From positions 186,001 to 250,000 of the forward strand of contig NZ_JYKZ01000003.1 in NCBI RefSeq assembly GCF_001043005.1: a stretch of 64,000 nucleotides of DNA, written 5' to 3'. This document shows positions 25,520 to 33,737 of the stretch, in pieces. The notes under the pieces were generated by a model, which was not told the DNA's origin, searched no databases, and worked only from the letters and a program-made list of their open reading frames with translations. Each line of letters starts with the position of its first letter. Within the stretch, counting starts at the first letter, position 1. The position numbers and the translations under genes were made by a program. Source of the DNA: Pseudomonas psychrophila (GTDB lineage Bacteria; Pseudomonadota; Gammaproteobacteria; Pseudomonadales; Pseudomonadaceae).

Positions 25520-26050
25520 ATGAAAACCACTCTCGTTGAACTCATCAGCAAAATCAGCTCTGGGTGCATGGGCGACGACGAAATCGCCACAATCGCTGAC
25601 GAGGCGGCTCAAGCTTACGCTGATCAGGATGCGTTTCTGGCTGCCAATCCGGACATCAACTACGACGACAGCTTCCCTATCCCTCTGGGTGAGTGGGTAA
25701 TTGTGGGTAGCTTGCCGGACACTGTTTTGTTCCAGGCAGATACCTACATGGACCTGTTTGCCCAGATCGTTGCTTCGTTTGGTCCGGACGTCGCGTTCAA
25801 CATCAAACCCAAGCAGTTGGCCAAGACCGAGCCGCTGACGGCGCTGAACCGCATCCAGATCCAGATGGGCAGCATGAGCGCCGAGAAGGGTGGTTATGTG
25901 TTGTTAAACCTGAGCCAGCCGCTCGATGATGAGATTCAAGTGGTGCTGGTGTATGGCAATGACGTGCCTCGCGTGCTGGAGTTGTGTGCCGAAGCGGGTA
26001 TCGCGGCAGCACCTTCGCTCGAAGCCTTGAAGGTTGCCGTGCACGTCTGA
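25520..26050 (+). CDS. Conserved hypothetical protein
   Basis: A 176-residue soluble acidic protein with no recognised family. The sequence alternates predicted helices (LVELISKISSGCMGDDEIATIADEAAQAYADQDAFL) and strands, and has a clean coding pattern. It lies 67 bases downstream of the ankyrin gene on the same strand, so the two could be coexpressed. No motif suggests a catalytic role. Confidence 0.65.
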   Translation: MKTTLVELISKISSGCMGDDEIATIADEAAQAYADQDAFLAANPDINYDDSFPIPLGEWVIVGSLPDTVLFQADTYMDLFAQIVASFGPDVAFNIKPKQLAKTEPLTALNRIQIQMGSMSAEKGGYVLLNLSQPLDDEIQVVLVYGNDVPRVLELCAEAGIAAAPSLEALKVAVHV

Positions 26051-26133
26051 AGCTGTGCCGGTGCAATAAAAAGCGGAACCCTGGCTGCGGGTGACTATCC
26101 TATGTGCACACGTACTCACTCAGGAGCGTCATC

Positions 26134-26325
26134 ATGGGTTCAACGTTTAATGGACTGATCGGTTTGATTATTTTGGCCCTGGATATCTGGGCCATTATCA
26201 ACGTGCTTAAAAGTGGTGCCGGGACCGGGGCAAAAATCCTTTGGATCTTGCTGATTCTGTTGCTGCCGGTGTTGGGGCTGGTCATTTGGGCCATCGCCGG
26301 GCCGCGGGGGAATGTGCGCATTTAA
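26134..26325 (+). CDS. Small two-helix membrane protein, PLDc_N-like
   Basis: A 63-residue inner membrane protein with two hydrophobic helices (about 6-27 and 38-56). The pattern ALDIWAIINVLKSGAGTGAKILWILLILLLPVLGLVIWAIAGPR, with its W-I-L/L-P-G-L-x-W motif, is that of the phospholipase D N-terminal (PLDc_N, YjhG-like) short membrane domain. ATG 26134 has AGGAG eight bases upstream; the upstream ATG at 26104 has no ribosome site. Function unknown. Confidence 0.78.
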   Translation: MGSTFNGLIGLIILALDIWAIINVLKSGAGTGAKILWILLILLLPVLGLVIWAIAGPRGNVRI

Positions 26326-26378
26326 GCAACTGGGTTATCAAGCCGCGGTGCCGACACTCAACGGCTGTGCAAAGACTG

Positions 26379-26404
26379 GAAAGGGCCTGATGGCCCTTTC
26401 TTAT
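26379..26404 (+). terminator. Terminator after PLDc_N-like gene
   Basis: GAAAGGGCC and GGCCCTTTC arms with a four-base loop followed by a short T-rich stretch. Confidence 0.65.
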
Positions 26405-26694
26405 GTTTCAAGATGTGCTTTGAACGAAATTTTCACGGAATCTTTAAGACAATTCGCACGCAAATTATCGGCTACATAACTTGCAAACACCTCTAGCGCG
26501 GTGTTTTGCGGTGAGTGTCGGGCCAAATCCTGCTTAAAGAAGAGCGATGTACCAGTGGAAATCCACCGGTGATCATGCAACATTTGCCCCCCCAATGCGT
26601 GACCTCTCTGCCTGTGCCAACGCGCACGGGTGCCAAGGGCAGGGCAATGCTCAATAAAGCCACTTCAACATGAACCAATGGGTCCTAAAACGAC
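26405..26694. other. Upstream region of the LTA-synthase-like gene
   Basis: About 290 bases with lower GC in its first half. Open frames on the minus strand do not look coding. Probably promoter and leader of the sulfatase gene; no specific site identified. Confidence 0.35.
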
Positions 26695-28764
26695 ATGGCA
26701 AACCCGGACGCCCCAAGTCAACAACATGCTGCTACGCGTGTGTTGCAACCGACCGTCAAATCGCATCTGGCGTTTACGCTGCTCTGTGCCTTGATCATGA
26801 TGGTGATGTTCACCCTGCTGCGGGTGGCATTGCTGGTTTATAACCGGGAAATGATCCTCGATACCCCGGCCTCGACTTTCCTCGAAGCGTTCGCCAACGG
26901 CCTGCGTTTTGACTTGCGTATTGTCGTTTACTTCAGCATTCCATTGCTGTTGGCGCTGCTCAGTGCCAAGGCAATGACCATGCGCGGTGTATTGCGCTTC
27001 TGGCTGCTTGCTGCTTCCAGTCTGGCGCTGTTTTTGGGCCTGATGGAGATGGATTTCTACCGTGAATTCCATCAACGCCTTAACGGCCTGGTTTTCCAGT
27101 ACGTTAAAGAAGACCCGAAAACCGTCATGAGCATGCTTTGGTACGGCTTCCCGGTAGTGCGCTACCTGTTGGCCTGGGCCGTTGGCACTGTCATTTTGTA
27201 TTTCGCATTCCGTGGCGCAGACCGCATCACCCGTTCAAGCACTGCCTCGGGCGCCTCCCGCGCTGTTGCGCCGTGGTATGGCCGTGTAGCCGTGTTTATG
27301 GTGTTGTTGCTGGTGTGCGTGGTCGCGGCCCGTGGCACCCTGCGCCAGGGTCCTCCGCTGCGCTGGGGTGATGCCTACACAACTGATTCCAACTTCGCTA
27401 ACCAATTGGGGCTCAACGGCTCTCTGTCGTTGATTGCTGCTGCCAAAAGCCGCTTCGGTGACGATCGCACCAATATCTGGAAGGCTACGCTGGAGCAACC
27501 GGTCGCTCAGCAGACCGTACGCGACATGCTGCTGACCGAGAACGACAAGCTGGTCGACCCGGATACTGCTCCTGTGCGCCGTGATACCACGCCGCCTGCG
27601 GAAAAAACCCTGCCGATCAAGAACGTCGTCGTGATCCTGATGGAAAGCTTCGCCGGTCACTCGGTGGGCGCCTTGGGTCGTCCGGGCAATATCACACCGT
27701 ACTTCGACAACCTGGCGAAGGAAGGTTTGCTGTTCGAACGTTTCTTCTCCAACGGTACCCATACCCACCAAGGTATGTTCGCCACCATGGCCTGCTTCCC
27801 GAACCTGCCGGGTTTCGAATACCTGATGCAGACGCCCGAAGGCAGCCACAAGCTGTCCGGCCTGCCGGAATTGCTGAGTGCCCGTAAGTTCGATGACGTG
27901 TATGTCTACAACGGTGATTTTGCCTGGGACAACCAGTCAGGTTTCTTCAGCAACCAGGGCATGACTACTTTTGTGGGTCGTAACGATTTCGTTGACCCGG
28001 TGTTCTCGGACCCTACCTGGGGCGTGTCCGACCAGGACATGTTCAATCGTGGCCTCGAAGAGCTGAAAAAGCGTGAAGGTAAAGAGCCTTTCTATGCGCT
28101 GTTGCAAACCCTGTCCAACCACACGCCGTATGCCTTGCCTACGCCGTTGCCGGTTGAGCCGGTGACTGATCGCGGTTCGCTCAACGAGCATTTGACTGCG
28201 ATGCGTTACTCGGACTGGGCATTGGGCCAGTTCTTCGAAAAAGCGCGTAAAGAGCCGTACTTCAAGGAAACCCTGTTTGTTGTGGTCGGTGACCACGGCT
28301 TCGGCAACGAACAGCAAATTTCCGAGATGGACCTAGGGCGCTTTAACGTACCCCTGCTGCTGATCGGGCCTGGTATTCAAGAGAAGTTTGGTGCCCGCAA
28401 TGACACGGTGGGTACTCAGGTCGATATCGTTCCGACCATCATGGGTCGTCTGGGTGGCGAGTTCCGTCAGCAGTGTTGGGGGCGTGACCTGCTGACCCTG
28501 CCGGAAGGCGACAAGGGCAGCGGTGTGATCAAGCCGTCTGGCAGTGACCAGACCGTGGCGATCATCAGCGGCGACCATTTGCTGGTTCAGCCCAAGGATA
28601 TGCCGGCCAAGGTTTGGCAGTACAAGTTGGGCGCCAATGCCGAAGCAAAAGTGGTAACCGATTCGCCTGAAGCGACCGAGCTCAAGCAAAAGCTCGAATC
28701 CTTCCTGCAAACCGCTACCAAGAGCCTGCTGGACAACACCGCAGGCGTGGCTGATCCGAAGTAA
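26695..28764 (+). CDS. LTA-synthase-family membrane sulfatase/phosphoglycerol transferase
   Basis: A 689-residue membrane enzyme: five hydrophobic helices in the first 215 residues or so, then a large periplasmic alkaline-phosphatase-fold domain. Active-site motifs are NVVVILMESFAGHSVGALG (metal Glu), the nucleophile Thr in SNGTHTHQGMFATM, and VVVGDHGFGNE (metal Asp/His). Gram-negative members transfer phosphoglycerol or phosphoethanolamine head groups to glycans or lipids; which acceptor is used here cannot be told. ATG 26695 has only a weak ribosome site. A strong terminator follows. Confidence 0.92.
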   Translation: MANPDAPSQQHAATRVLQPTVKSHLAFTLLCALIMMVMFTLLRVALLVYNREMILDTPASTFLEAFANGLRFDLRIVVYFSIPLLLALLSAKAMTMRGVLRFWLLAASSLALFLGLMEMDFYREFHQRLNGLVFQYVKEDPKTVMSMLWYGFPVVRYLLAWAVGTVILYFAFRGADRITRSSTASGASRAVAPWYGRVAVFMVLLLVCVVAARGTLRQGPPLRWGDAYTTDSNFANQLGLNGSLSLIAAAKSRFGDDRTNIWKATLEQPVAQQTVRDMLLTENDKLVDPDTAPVRRDTTPPAEKTLPIKNVVVILMESFAGHSVGALGRPGNITPYFDNLAKEGLLFERFFSNGTHTHQGMFATMACFPNLPGFEYLMQTPEGSHKLSGLPELLSARKFDDVYVYNGDFAWDNQSGFFSNQGMTTFVGRNDFVDPVFSDPTWGVSDQDMFNRGLEELKKREGKEPFYALLQTLSNHTPYALPTPLPVEPVTDRGSLNEHLTAMRYSDWALGQFFEKARKEPYFKETLFVVVGDHGFGNEQQISEMDLGRFNVPLLLIGPGIQEKFGARNDTVGTQVDIVPTIMGRLGGEFRQQCWGRDLLTLPEGDKGSGVIKPSGSDQTVAIISGDHLLVQPKDMPAKVWQYKLGANAEAKVVTDSPEATELKQKLESFLQTATKSLLDNTAGVADPK

Positions 28765-28781
28765 TCAGCCGGGTAAATAAA

Positions 28782-28806
28782 AAAGAGGCCTCAGGGCCTC
28801 TTTTTT
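28782..28806. terminator. Bidirectional terminator
   Basis: AAAGAGGCC/GGCCTCTTT arms with a short loop, flanked by A-run and T-run; shared by the convergent sulfatase and DUF3309 genes. Confidence 0.9.
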
Positions 28807-28821
28807 ATTGTGTTGCTGGCG

Positions 28822-28974
28822 TCAGATCTTGCCGAGCAACAGCAATATCAACAGCACAACCAGTACTGTCCCGATAATCCCCGACGGTCCATATCCCCAG
28901 CTTTTTGAGTGTGGGAATACCGGCAGTCCACCGACCAACAGCAAAATAAGAACGATCAGAAGAATCGTGGTCAT
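28822..28974 (-). CDS. DUF3309 small membrane protein
   Basis: A 50-residue protein with two hydrophobic helices flanking a conserved loop PVFPHSKSWGYGPSG, the DUF3309 signature. ATG 28974 is chosen over ATG 28980 because AAGGA is at proper spacing only for the former. Function unknown; members are often stress-linked, but nothing here shows it. Confidence 0.85.
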   Translation of the reverse strand: MTTILLIVLILLLVGGLPVFPHSKSWGYGPSGIIGTVLVVLLILLLLGKI

Positions 28975-29178
28975 GAGCATTTCCTTCTTGTTGTGTTGCA
29001 CCAATATGCAGGTTTTGGGGCGCCGCTTGAGGAGCAAGGATGGGCAGTGCTTATAAAATCCGACTCAACTGACAGGCGAATAATTCAACTTTTATGCGCT
29101 TCAGTTGAAAAACACTTCCACCTTGATCGGCAGCAGACCCGCAGGTAGGGTGCGCGCTGCCTATCTGGAGACACACGC

Positions 29179-29511
29179 ATGCTCAACTACGTATGGTTTT
29201 TTTTGGCAGCCTTGTTTGAAATTGCAGGCTGTTACGGATTTTGGATGTGGTTGCGCCAAGGCAAAAGTGCATGGTGGGCATTGCCGGCGATCGTGAGCCT
29301 GGTGCTATTTGCCTTGCTCTTGACCAAAGTCGAAGCGGCTTATGCCGGGCGAGCATATGCCGCCTATGGCGGTATTTACATTGTTACGTCCATCGCCTGG
29401 TTGGCGGTCGTGGAACGTATTCGGCCGCTGGGGTCCGACTGGATTGGCGTAGGGTTGTGTGTGATCGGCGCAACTATCATCTTGCTGGGGCCGCGCTTTT
29501 CAAGCCCGTAA
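29179..29511 (+). CDS. YnfA/UPF0060 family membrane protein
   Basis: A 110-residue protein with four membrane helices, beginning [30 protein letters not shown] and containing [26 protein letters not shown] and [15 protein letters not shown], as in the YnfA family. Related in shape to small multidrug transporters, but its function is unsettled. GGAG precedes ATG 29179. Inner membrane. Confidence 0.93.
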   Translation: MLNYVWFFLAALFEIAGCYGFWMWLRQGKSAWWALPAIVSLVLFALLLTKVEAAYAGRAYAAYGGIYIVTSIAWLAVVERIRPLGSDWIGVGLCVIGATIILLGPRFSSP

Positions 29512-29646
29512 AAGGCTTGTTTGTCAGTTAGTCTGTAGGAGGTATCTGAGGAAGCAGTAGGCGTGCGCTGAATTCATTTGTAGGGATTGATGGGGTGTTT
29601 TACGCAGTGCAGTCTTTATGCCTACTCAGATCCTAGGATGACAGCC

Positions 29647-29850
29647 ATGCAGATACTCACCCGTGCCGCAGGCGAGCGTATTTCAATCGGATCAGAAATA
29701 ACGCTGAGCGTTATTGCCGTAAACGGTACTAACGTGCGCTTGGGGGTTGAGGCCCCCAAGGCCATCAGTGTTCATCGCGCTGAAATCTATAAGCGGATAA
29801 AAGATGGCAATGCCGGGCACCTGGCAGGTGGCGCGCTTGCAAAGGATTAA
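29647..29850 (+). CDS. CsrA/RsmA-family RNA-binding protein (divergent paralogue)
   Basis: A 67-residue CsrA-type translational regulator that binds GGA motifs in mRNA leaders. Most core residues are kept: Leu4, Thr5-Arg6, GE at 9-10, IGSEI, VRLGVEAPKAISVHRAEIYKRI with His43 and the key Arg44. It departs from the usual MLILTRKVGE at the N-terminus (MQILTRAAGE), losing the Lys7 position, and has a short tail, so it is a paralogue rather than the main RsmA. Its stop overlaps the convergent yheU stop by four bases. ATG 29647 follows AGGATGACAGCC. Confidence 0.92.
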   Translation: MQILTRAAGERISIGSEITLSVIAVNGTNVRLGVEAPKAISVHRAEIYKRIKDGNAGHLAGGALAKD

Positions 29851-30074
29851 TCAAAGAACTCTTTTGGCACGGCGTGCTTGGGCATCAGCTGGCACTGCTG
29901 GCTTTCGAGGTCGAAAAAAATGACGGCTTGCCCTTTGCTCAGCGCATGCCGGACACGCAGCACGCGGGTTTCCTGGGGTGTGTCATCGCCGTTGTCAGTA
30001 CCATCACGGCTGACGAAATCTTCGATCAGACTCGTGAGGGTGTCGGGTTCAAGCTGGTCGTAGGGAATTAGCAT
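29847..30074 (-). CDS. YheU family protein
   Basis: A 75-residue YheU-type protein: MLIPYDQLEPDTLTSLIEDFVSRDGTDNGD, then LRVRHALSKGQAVIFFDLESQQCQLMP. The family is small, soluble and of unknown function. ATG 30074 gives the family start; a TTG five codons earlier is unlikely. It lies 45 bases downstream of the TrpD2/YbiB-like gene on the same strand and could belong to the tus transcript. Confidence 0.9.
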   Translation of the reverse strand: MLIPYDQLEPDTLTSLIEDFVSRDGTDNGDDTPQETRVLRVRHALSKGQAVIFFDLESQQCQLMPKHAVPKEFFD

Positions 30075-30119
30075 GGGGCGGTCTCGCAAAAAGGCAGAAT
30101 TGGGCGGCCAGTTACAGCA

Positions 30120-31121
30120 TCAAATCGATTTGTCACGATTATCCCAATAGCGCTGGGCCAGCTCAAAGGCTTGCTCTCGGGGCGTGCCCAACCCTCTGAG
30201 TGCCAAGGCGATGGTTGAAAGCAGAGCCAGTTGGGGGTAGCTGTCTTCGACTTCGCCACGCCATAGCGCCTTAAGGTGCTCCGGCTCCAGCGATGCGGGT
30301 TTGACATGGCGTTGTGCAGACAAAGCGGGCCACTCTTCATCCCAGTTCACACCTGCCGTTGTGCCGTAGAGATGGCTCAGCGTGTCGGGGTTGATTTCGA
30401 CCTCGCCGCCATCACCCTTGATCACGATGCTGGTGTCTCCCAGTAAGCCACTGGCTTCGCGGTGCACACTTTGATAGCCCGGATGGAAAATGCTTTGCAG
30501 GCCGCAGCGTGCACTAAGGGGATTAAGAATGCGTGCCAGAGAGTGAATCGGCGAGCGCAGGCCCAAGGTGTTGCGCAGGTCGATCATGCGCTGCAATTGT
30601 GGCGCCCAGTCCTGTAGCGGCATAAACGCCGGGTTGCCTGCATCCAGGGCTTCGTTAACGCTCTGCCAGTTGCGGCACAGTGGAATGCCAAGCGTCTCCA
30701 GAAGCTGTTCACTGTACATTCGGCCCGCCGTATGGGCGCCACCACCATGCATGAAAATGCGCACGCCGTTCTGGGCCAGGCACTTGGCAGCCAGCAGATA
30801 CCAAGGCAAGTGACGCTTTTTACCTGCGTAAGTCGGCCAGTCGATGTCGACCTTGATCGCGGGCGCTGTCAGACGCTCCCTCACAGCCTCAGTGAAACCT
30901 GCCATTTCTTCGGAGCTTTCTTCCTTGTGACGTAACAGCATCAGGAAGGCACCCAATTGGGTGTCTTCTGCCTTCTCGTCAAGCAGCATGCCCATGGCCT
31001 CGCGAGCTTCTTCGCGGGTCAGGTTGCGAGCACCACGTTTACCTTTGCCCAGAATGCGTACAAATTGCGCAAAAGGGTGTTCGGCCGGGGTTTCGAGCGT
31101 CAGCGCAGCGGGAGTGTTCAT
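30120..31121 (-). CDS. TrpD2/YbiB-like glycosyltransferase family 3 protein
   Basis: A 333-residue homologue of anthranilate phosphoribosyltransferase of the YbiB/TrpD2 branch, whose E. coli member binds nucleic acid and is not a Trp enzyme. Seen: the N-terminal GKGKRGARNLTREEAREAMGMLL helix pair, AGKKRHLPWYLLAAKCLAQNGVRIFMHGG, and LNPLSARCGLQSIFHPGYQSVH. ATG 31121 overlaps the tusE stop (ATGA), so translation is coupled to the sulfur-relay genes. A link with tRNA metabolism is suggested by this context only. Confidence 0.88.
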   Translation of the reverse strand: MNTPAALTLETPAEHPFAQFVRILGKGKRGARNLTREEAREAMGMLLDEKAEDTQLGAFLMLLRHKEESSEEMAGFTEAVRERLTAPAIKVDIDWPTYAGKKRHLPWYLLAAKCLAQNGVRIFMHGGGAHTAGRMYSEQLLETLGIPLCRNWQSVNEALDAGNPAFMPLQDWAPQLQRMIDLRNTLGLRSPIHSLARILNPLSARCGLQSIFHPGYQSVHREASGLLGDTSIVIKGDGGEVEINPDTLSHLYGTTAGVNWDEEWPALSAQRHVKPASLEPEHLKALWRGEVEDSYPQLALLSTIALALRGLGTPREQAFELAQRYWDNRDKSI

Positions 31122-31453
31122 AGGCAATTGGTCGGCTTGGGCAGGCCCGCCAGCTTGGCGGCGAGTTTGGCTGGGGTGCCATTAAACAGTCGGTTGAGGT
31201 GCAAGCTGTTGCCTTTTTCAGGCCCCAGTTTGAGAGCGGTGTACTTGATCAATGGGCGCGTGGCGGGAGACAGTTCAAACTCCTGATAAAAGCGGCGCAA
31301 CAACTCAAGGATTTCCCAGTGTTCGGGACTTAGCTCGATACCTGCTTGAGCGGCCAGTGCCTGGGCAACTTCAGTAGACCAGTCGTTGAGATCAAGCAGG
31401 TAGCCGTCTTTGTCCAGTTCGATGCTTTTACCGCTCAGCGTAAGCACATTCAT
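31118..31453 (-). CDS. tusE: Sulfur-relay protein TusE
   Basis: A 111-residue TusE/DsrC-family protein that accepts sulfur from TusBCD and delivers it to MnmA for 2-thiolation of tRNA wobble uridine. The penultimate Cys in the C-terminal GLPKPTNCL is the sulfur carrier. Other family parts: KDGYLLDLNDWSTEVAQALA, LSPEHWEILELLRRFYQEFELSPATRPL and LNRLFNGTPAKLAAKLAGLPKP. Start overlaps the tusB stop (ATGA). Confidence 0.95.
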   Translation of the reverse strand: MNVLTLSGKSIELDKDGYLLDLNDWSTEVAQALAAQAGIELSPEHWEILELLRRFYQEFELSPATRPLIKYTALKLGPEKGNSLHLNRLFNGTPAKLAAKLAGLPKPTNCL

Positions 31454-31737
31454 AGCCAGGTGTTGACCTTGTCATAATGAATCGACAGCTCGACAAAGGC
31501 CGGGTAATCAACACCAGTCGCCCATATCGGGCACTCAAGGTTGCGCACCAGCAAGTCCTCTTCAAGGATAAAAACGTTTTTGTCTTCCAGGGATGTGAGA
31601 GCGCTGCCTTGAAGCTGCAGGGCGTATACCGCATCGCCGCAAAGCAGCAGGGCATCTTCACTGCCCAGCAAGCGCAGGCAGCTACCCAGGCGGGTGTCAG
31701 AAAAAGGTGAGTGGCTCACAACGTGTAGGGTCGACAT
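31450..31737 (-). CDS. tusB: Sulfur-relay protein TusB
   Basis: A 95-residue DsrH/TusB subunit of the TusBCD complex. It begins MSTLHVVSHSPFSDTRLGSCLRLL and ends DYPAFVELSIHYDKVNTWL, as expected. Its start is linked with the tusC stop in TGATG, and its stop overlaps tusE, so the four genes are translationally coupled. Confidence 0.94.
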   Translation of the reverse strand: MSTLHVVSHSPFSDTRLGSCLRLLGSEDALLLCGDAVYALQLQGSALTSLEDKNVFILEEDLLVRNLECPIWATGVDYPAFVELSIHYDKVNTWL

Positions 31738-32099
31738 CAGAGGGTGATCACTTGGTCATAACGGTCAATAACTGCACGGACTTCCTCTGCGGACAGTGGC
31801 TGCACATCTGCTACCGCAAGGCCTGCGGGCGAGATGCCGCGTTCGTTGAGGCTGTGACGGCAAGCATACAGATCTTCAACACCAAACATGGCCAAGGCTT
31901 GCAGATTGGCAGTGAGGTTTTTTTGTTGAAGGGCGGCAGCGTTTTGTTCGGGCACGAGCTGAAAAGTACCGTCATCCATAAACAGCAGGCCAATCGGCAA
32001 ATCGAAAGCACCGCCAGCCAGAACGATATCCAGCGCTTCTTTGGCCCCGGGGCCAGACCATGGCGCCTGGCGGCTAATTATCAAAAGCGACTTGGTCAT
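31737..32099 (-). CDS. tusC: Sulfur-relay protein TusC
   Basis: A 120-residue DsrF/TusC subunit: SLLIISRQAPWSGPGAKEALDIVLAGGAFDLPIGLLFMDDG and the ending LSAEEVRAVIDRYDQVITL are family typical. The start lies one base after the tusD stop. Confidence 0.94.
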   Translation of the reverse strand: MTKSLLIISRQAPWSGPGAKEALDIVLAGGAFDLPIGLLFMDDGTFQLVPEQNAAALQQKNLTANLQALAMFGVEDLYACRHSLNERGISPAGLAVADVQPLSAEEVRAVIDRYDQVITL

Positions 32100-32100
32100 T

Positions 32101-32493
32101 TCAAGGCCCTCCGAAGCAGATCAGTCTATCTGCCGATTGAATGGCATCGTGTAACTGCCCCAGCCCCGACAATTCCCACGGAGCTTTCAGGTTGACCCCG
32201 GGACGTTGATAGCGCGCTGCTTCGTCTTCATTAAGCACGCCTCGGCGCAAGGCAGCGGCAATACACACCACGCCATCAAGCTGATGCTGACTTATGAAGG
32301 TCGTCCATTGTTGCGCGATATCCTGCTCGTCTTGCGGCGTCACGATATTGCTCGAAGCGCTGTGAACACCGTCTTGATAAAAGAACAGCCTTACAATTTC
32401 ATGGCCGCCCGCCAGCGCTGCCTCGGCAAAACGCAGGGCGCGACGGGAAGAGGGCGCATGGGCTGCCGAATATAGGGCAATGGCAAATTTCAT
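32101..32493 (-). CDS. tusD: Sulfur-relay protein TusD
   Basis: A 130-residue DsrE/TusD subunit. The sulfur-carrying Cys lies in DGVVCIAAALRRGV; MKFAIALYSAAHAPSSRRALRFAEAALAGGHEIVRLFFYQDGV is the Rossmann-like N-terminus. The frame is open well upstream, but ATG 32493 gives the family start. First gene of tusDCBE; a terminator separates it from the BI-1 gene. Confidence 0.94.
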   Translation of the reverse strand: MKFAIALYSAAHAPSSRRALRFAEAALAGGHEIVRLFFYQDGVHSASSNIVTPQDEQDIAQQWTTFISQHQLDGVVCIAAALRRGVLNEDEAARYQRPGVNLKAPWELSGLGQLHDAIQSADRLICFGGP

Positions 32494-32565
32494 GGTGGGC
32501 TCTGTCAGCAAATCTGCGGTAATGATAAAGCCAGAAGCCCAAAGATGCTTGCAGCAGACAACAAA

Positions 32566-32588
32566 AAGCCCGCCGAAGCGGGCTTTTG
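32566..32588. terminator. Terminator between BI-1 gene and tusD
   Basis: AAGCCCGC/GCGGGCTT arms with CGAA loop; minus-strand reading gives a T-run, ending the BI-1 transcript. Confidence 0.85.
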
Positions 32589-32603
32589 TGTAGCGGTTGT
32601 TGA

Positions 32604-33275
32604 TCAGTCGTCGCGGCTCATGATGCCGAAAATTTGCAGCAGGCTGATGAACAGGTTGTAGATCGAAACATACAGGCTGATGGTAGCCATGATGTAGTTG
32701 CGCTCGCCGCCATGAATGATGGCGCTGGTCTGGAACAGGATGCACACCGACGAGAACAGTACAAAACCTGCGCTGATCGCCAGTTGCAGGCCACTGACCT
32801 GGAAGAAGAAGCTAGCCAGCGTCGCGCCCAGCAGCACAAAGAAGCCGGCAGTGATGAAGCCGCCCAGGAAACTCATGTCCTTGCGGGTGATCAGCACATA
32901 GGCGGACAGGCCACCAAAAACCAGAGCGGTCATTGCAAATGCAGAACTGACAACTTCAGCGCCGCCCTGCATGCCCAGAAAACGGTTAAGAATAGGGCCC
33001 AGCAGGAACCCCATAAAACCGGTCAGGGCAAAAGCAGACACCAGGCCCCATGCCGAATCACGCAGCTTGTTCGTCAAGAAGAACAGGCCGTAGAAACCGA
33101 TGAGGACGACAAAAATATTAGGGTAGCCGACTCGCATCTGCTGCGAGACGTAAGCCATCACACCGCTGAAAGCCAGGGTAAGAGCCAGCAAACCGTATGT
33201 GTTGCGCAGGACGCGGCTAACCTCTAGCTGCTCGGCCTGCACGCTGTTATTAACTGCGTAATCCTGTTCGCGCAT
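32604..33275 (-). CDS. Bax inhibitor-1/YccA family membrane protein
   Basis: A 223-residue, seven-helix protein of the BI-1 (TMBIM) family; E. coli YccA modulates the FtsH protease and other members are calcium leak channels. Readable parts: RVLRNTYGLLALTLAFSGVMAYVSQ, LTGFMGFLLGPILNRFL, and the C-terminal YIMATISLYVSIYNLFISLLQIFGI. AGGAG precedes ATG 33275. Neighbouring tusDCBE is separated by a terminator. Confidence 0.92.
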   Translation of the reverse strand: MREQDYAVNNSVQAEQLEVSRVLRNTYGLLALTLAFSGVMAYVSQQMRVGYPNIFVVLIGFYGLFFLTNKLRDSAWGLVSAFALTGFMGFLLGPILNRFLGMQGGAEVVSSAFAMTALVFGGLSAYVLITRKDMSFLGGFITAGFFVLLGATLASFFFQVSGLQLAISAGFVLFSSVCILFQTSAIIHGGERNYIMATISLYVSIYNLFISLLQIFGIMSRDD

Positions 33276-33351
33276 GGCGATACTCCTGTGGTTTGAAATG
33301 TTAAGTAGCAAAGATCATAGCAGAGGCTCTGAAACAAGCGATCAAGAGAGT

Positions 33352-33379
33352 TTGACAACGTGTTTCATTCAGGTATTAT
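33352..33379 (+). promoter_or_regulatory. Sigma-70 type promoter of tRNA-Ser
   Basis: TTGACA (33352-33357) and TATTAT (33374-33379) with a 16-base spacer, placing the transcription start a few bases before the tRNA at 33399, consistent with a short leader. Confidence 0.7.
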
Positions 33380-33398
33380 GGCGCCCGAAACAACGTTA

Positions 33399-33486
33399 GG
33401 AGGTGTGGCCGAGTGGTTTAAGGCAACGGTCTTGAAAACCGTCGACTGTAACAGGTCCATGAGTTCGAATCCCATCGCCTCCGCCA
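33399..33486 (+). tRNA. tRNA-Ser (anticodon UGA)
   Basis: An 88-base tRNA with encoded CCA. Acceptor arms GGAGGTG and CGCCTCC pair, the anticodon loop CTTGAAA holds TGA at 33433-33435, a long variable arm typical of serine tRNAs follows (GACTGTAACAGGTC region), and the T loop reads GTTCGAATC. A promoter lies upstream and a hairpin terminator downstream. Confidence 0.96.
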
Positions 33487-33502
33487 TATTGCTACACCGC
33501 AG

Positions 33503-33530
33503 AGCCCGCCTTTTGGCGGGCTTTGTCGTT
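33503..33530 (+). terminator. Terminator of tRNA-Ser
   Basis: AGCCCGCC/GGCGGGCT arms with a four-base loop followed by a T-rich stretch. Confidence 0.82.
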
Positions 33531-33737
33531 TCTGGGGGGTGGGGAAACTCAGCGTTTGCCCCATCCCTTGCTCACCCCGAGCAGTTTTAGAGCCCGATCC
33601 AGCGCTCTGGAAAGTAGCTTCTCTATCGCATCGGGCGCGTAAAAAAGCGGCCGCAACTGGATGCGTCTATATCCAGCCCGGCCAACAATTCCGAACTTGA
33701 GTCCTGCAAGGGACGGGTGTTTATCTCAAATCATTCT

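Noticed and set aside
26401..26678. Two overlapping minus frames of 64 and 61 codons before the sulfatase gene
   Set aside because: No family, no good ribosome site and they occupy the likely promoter region.
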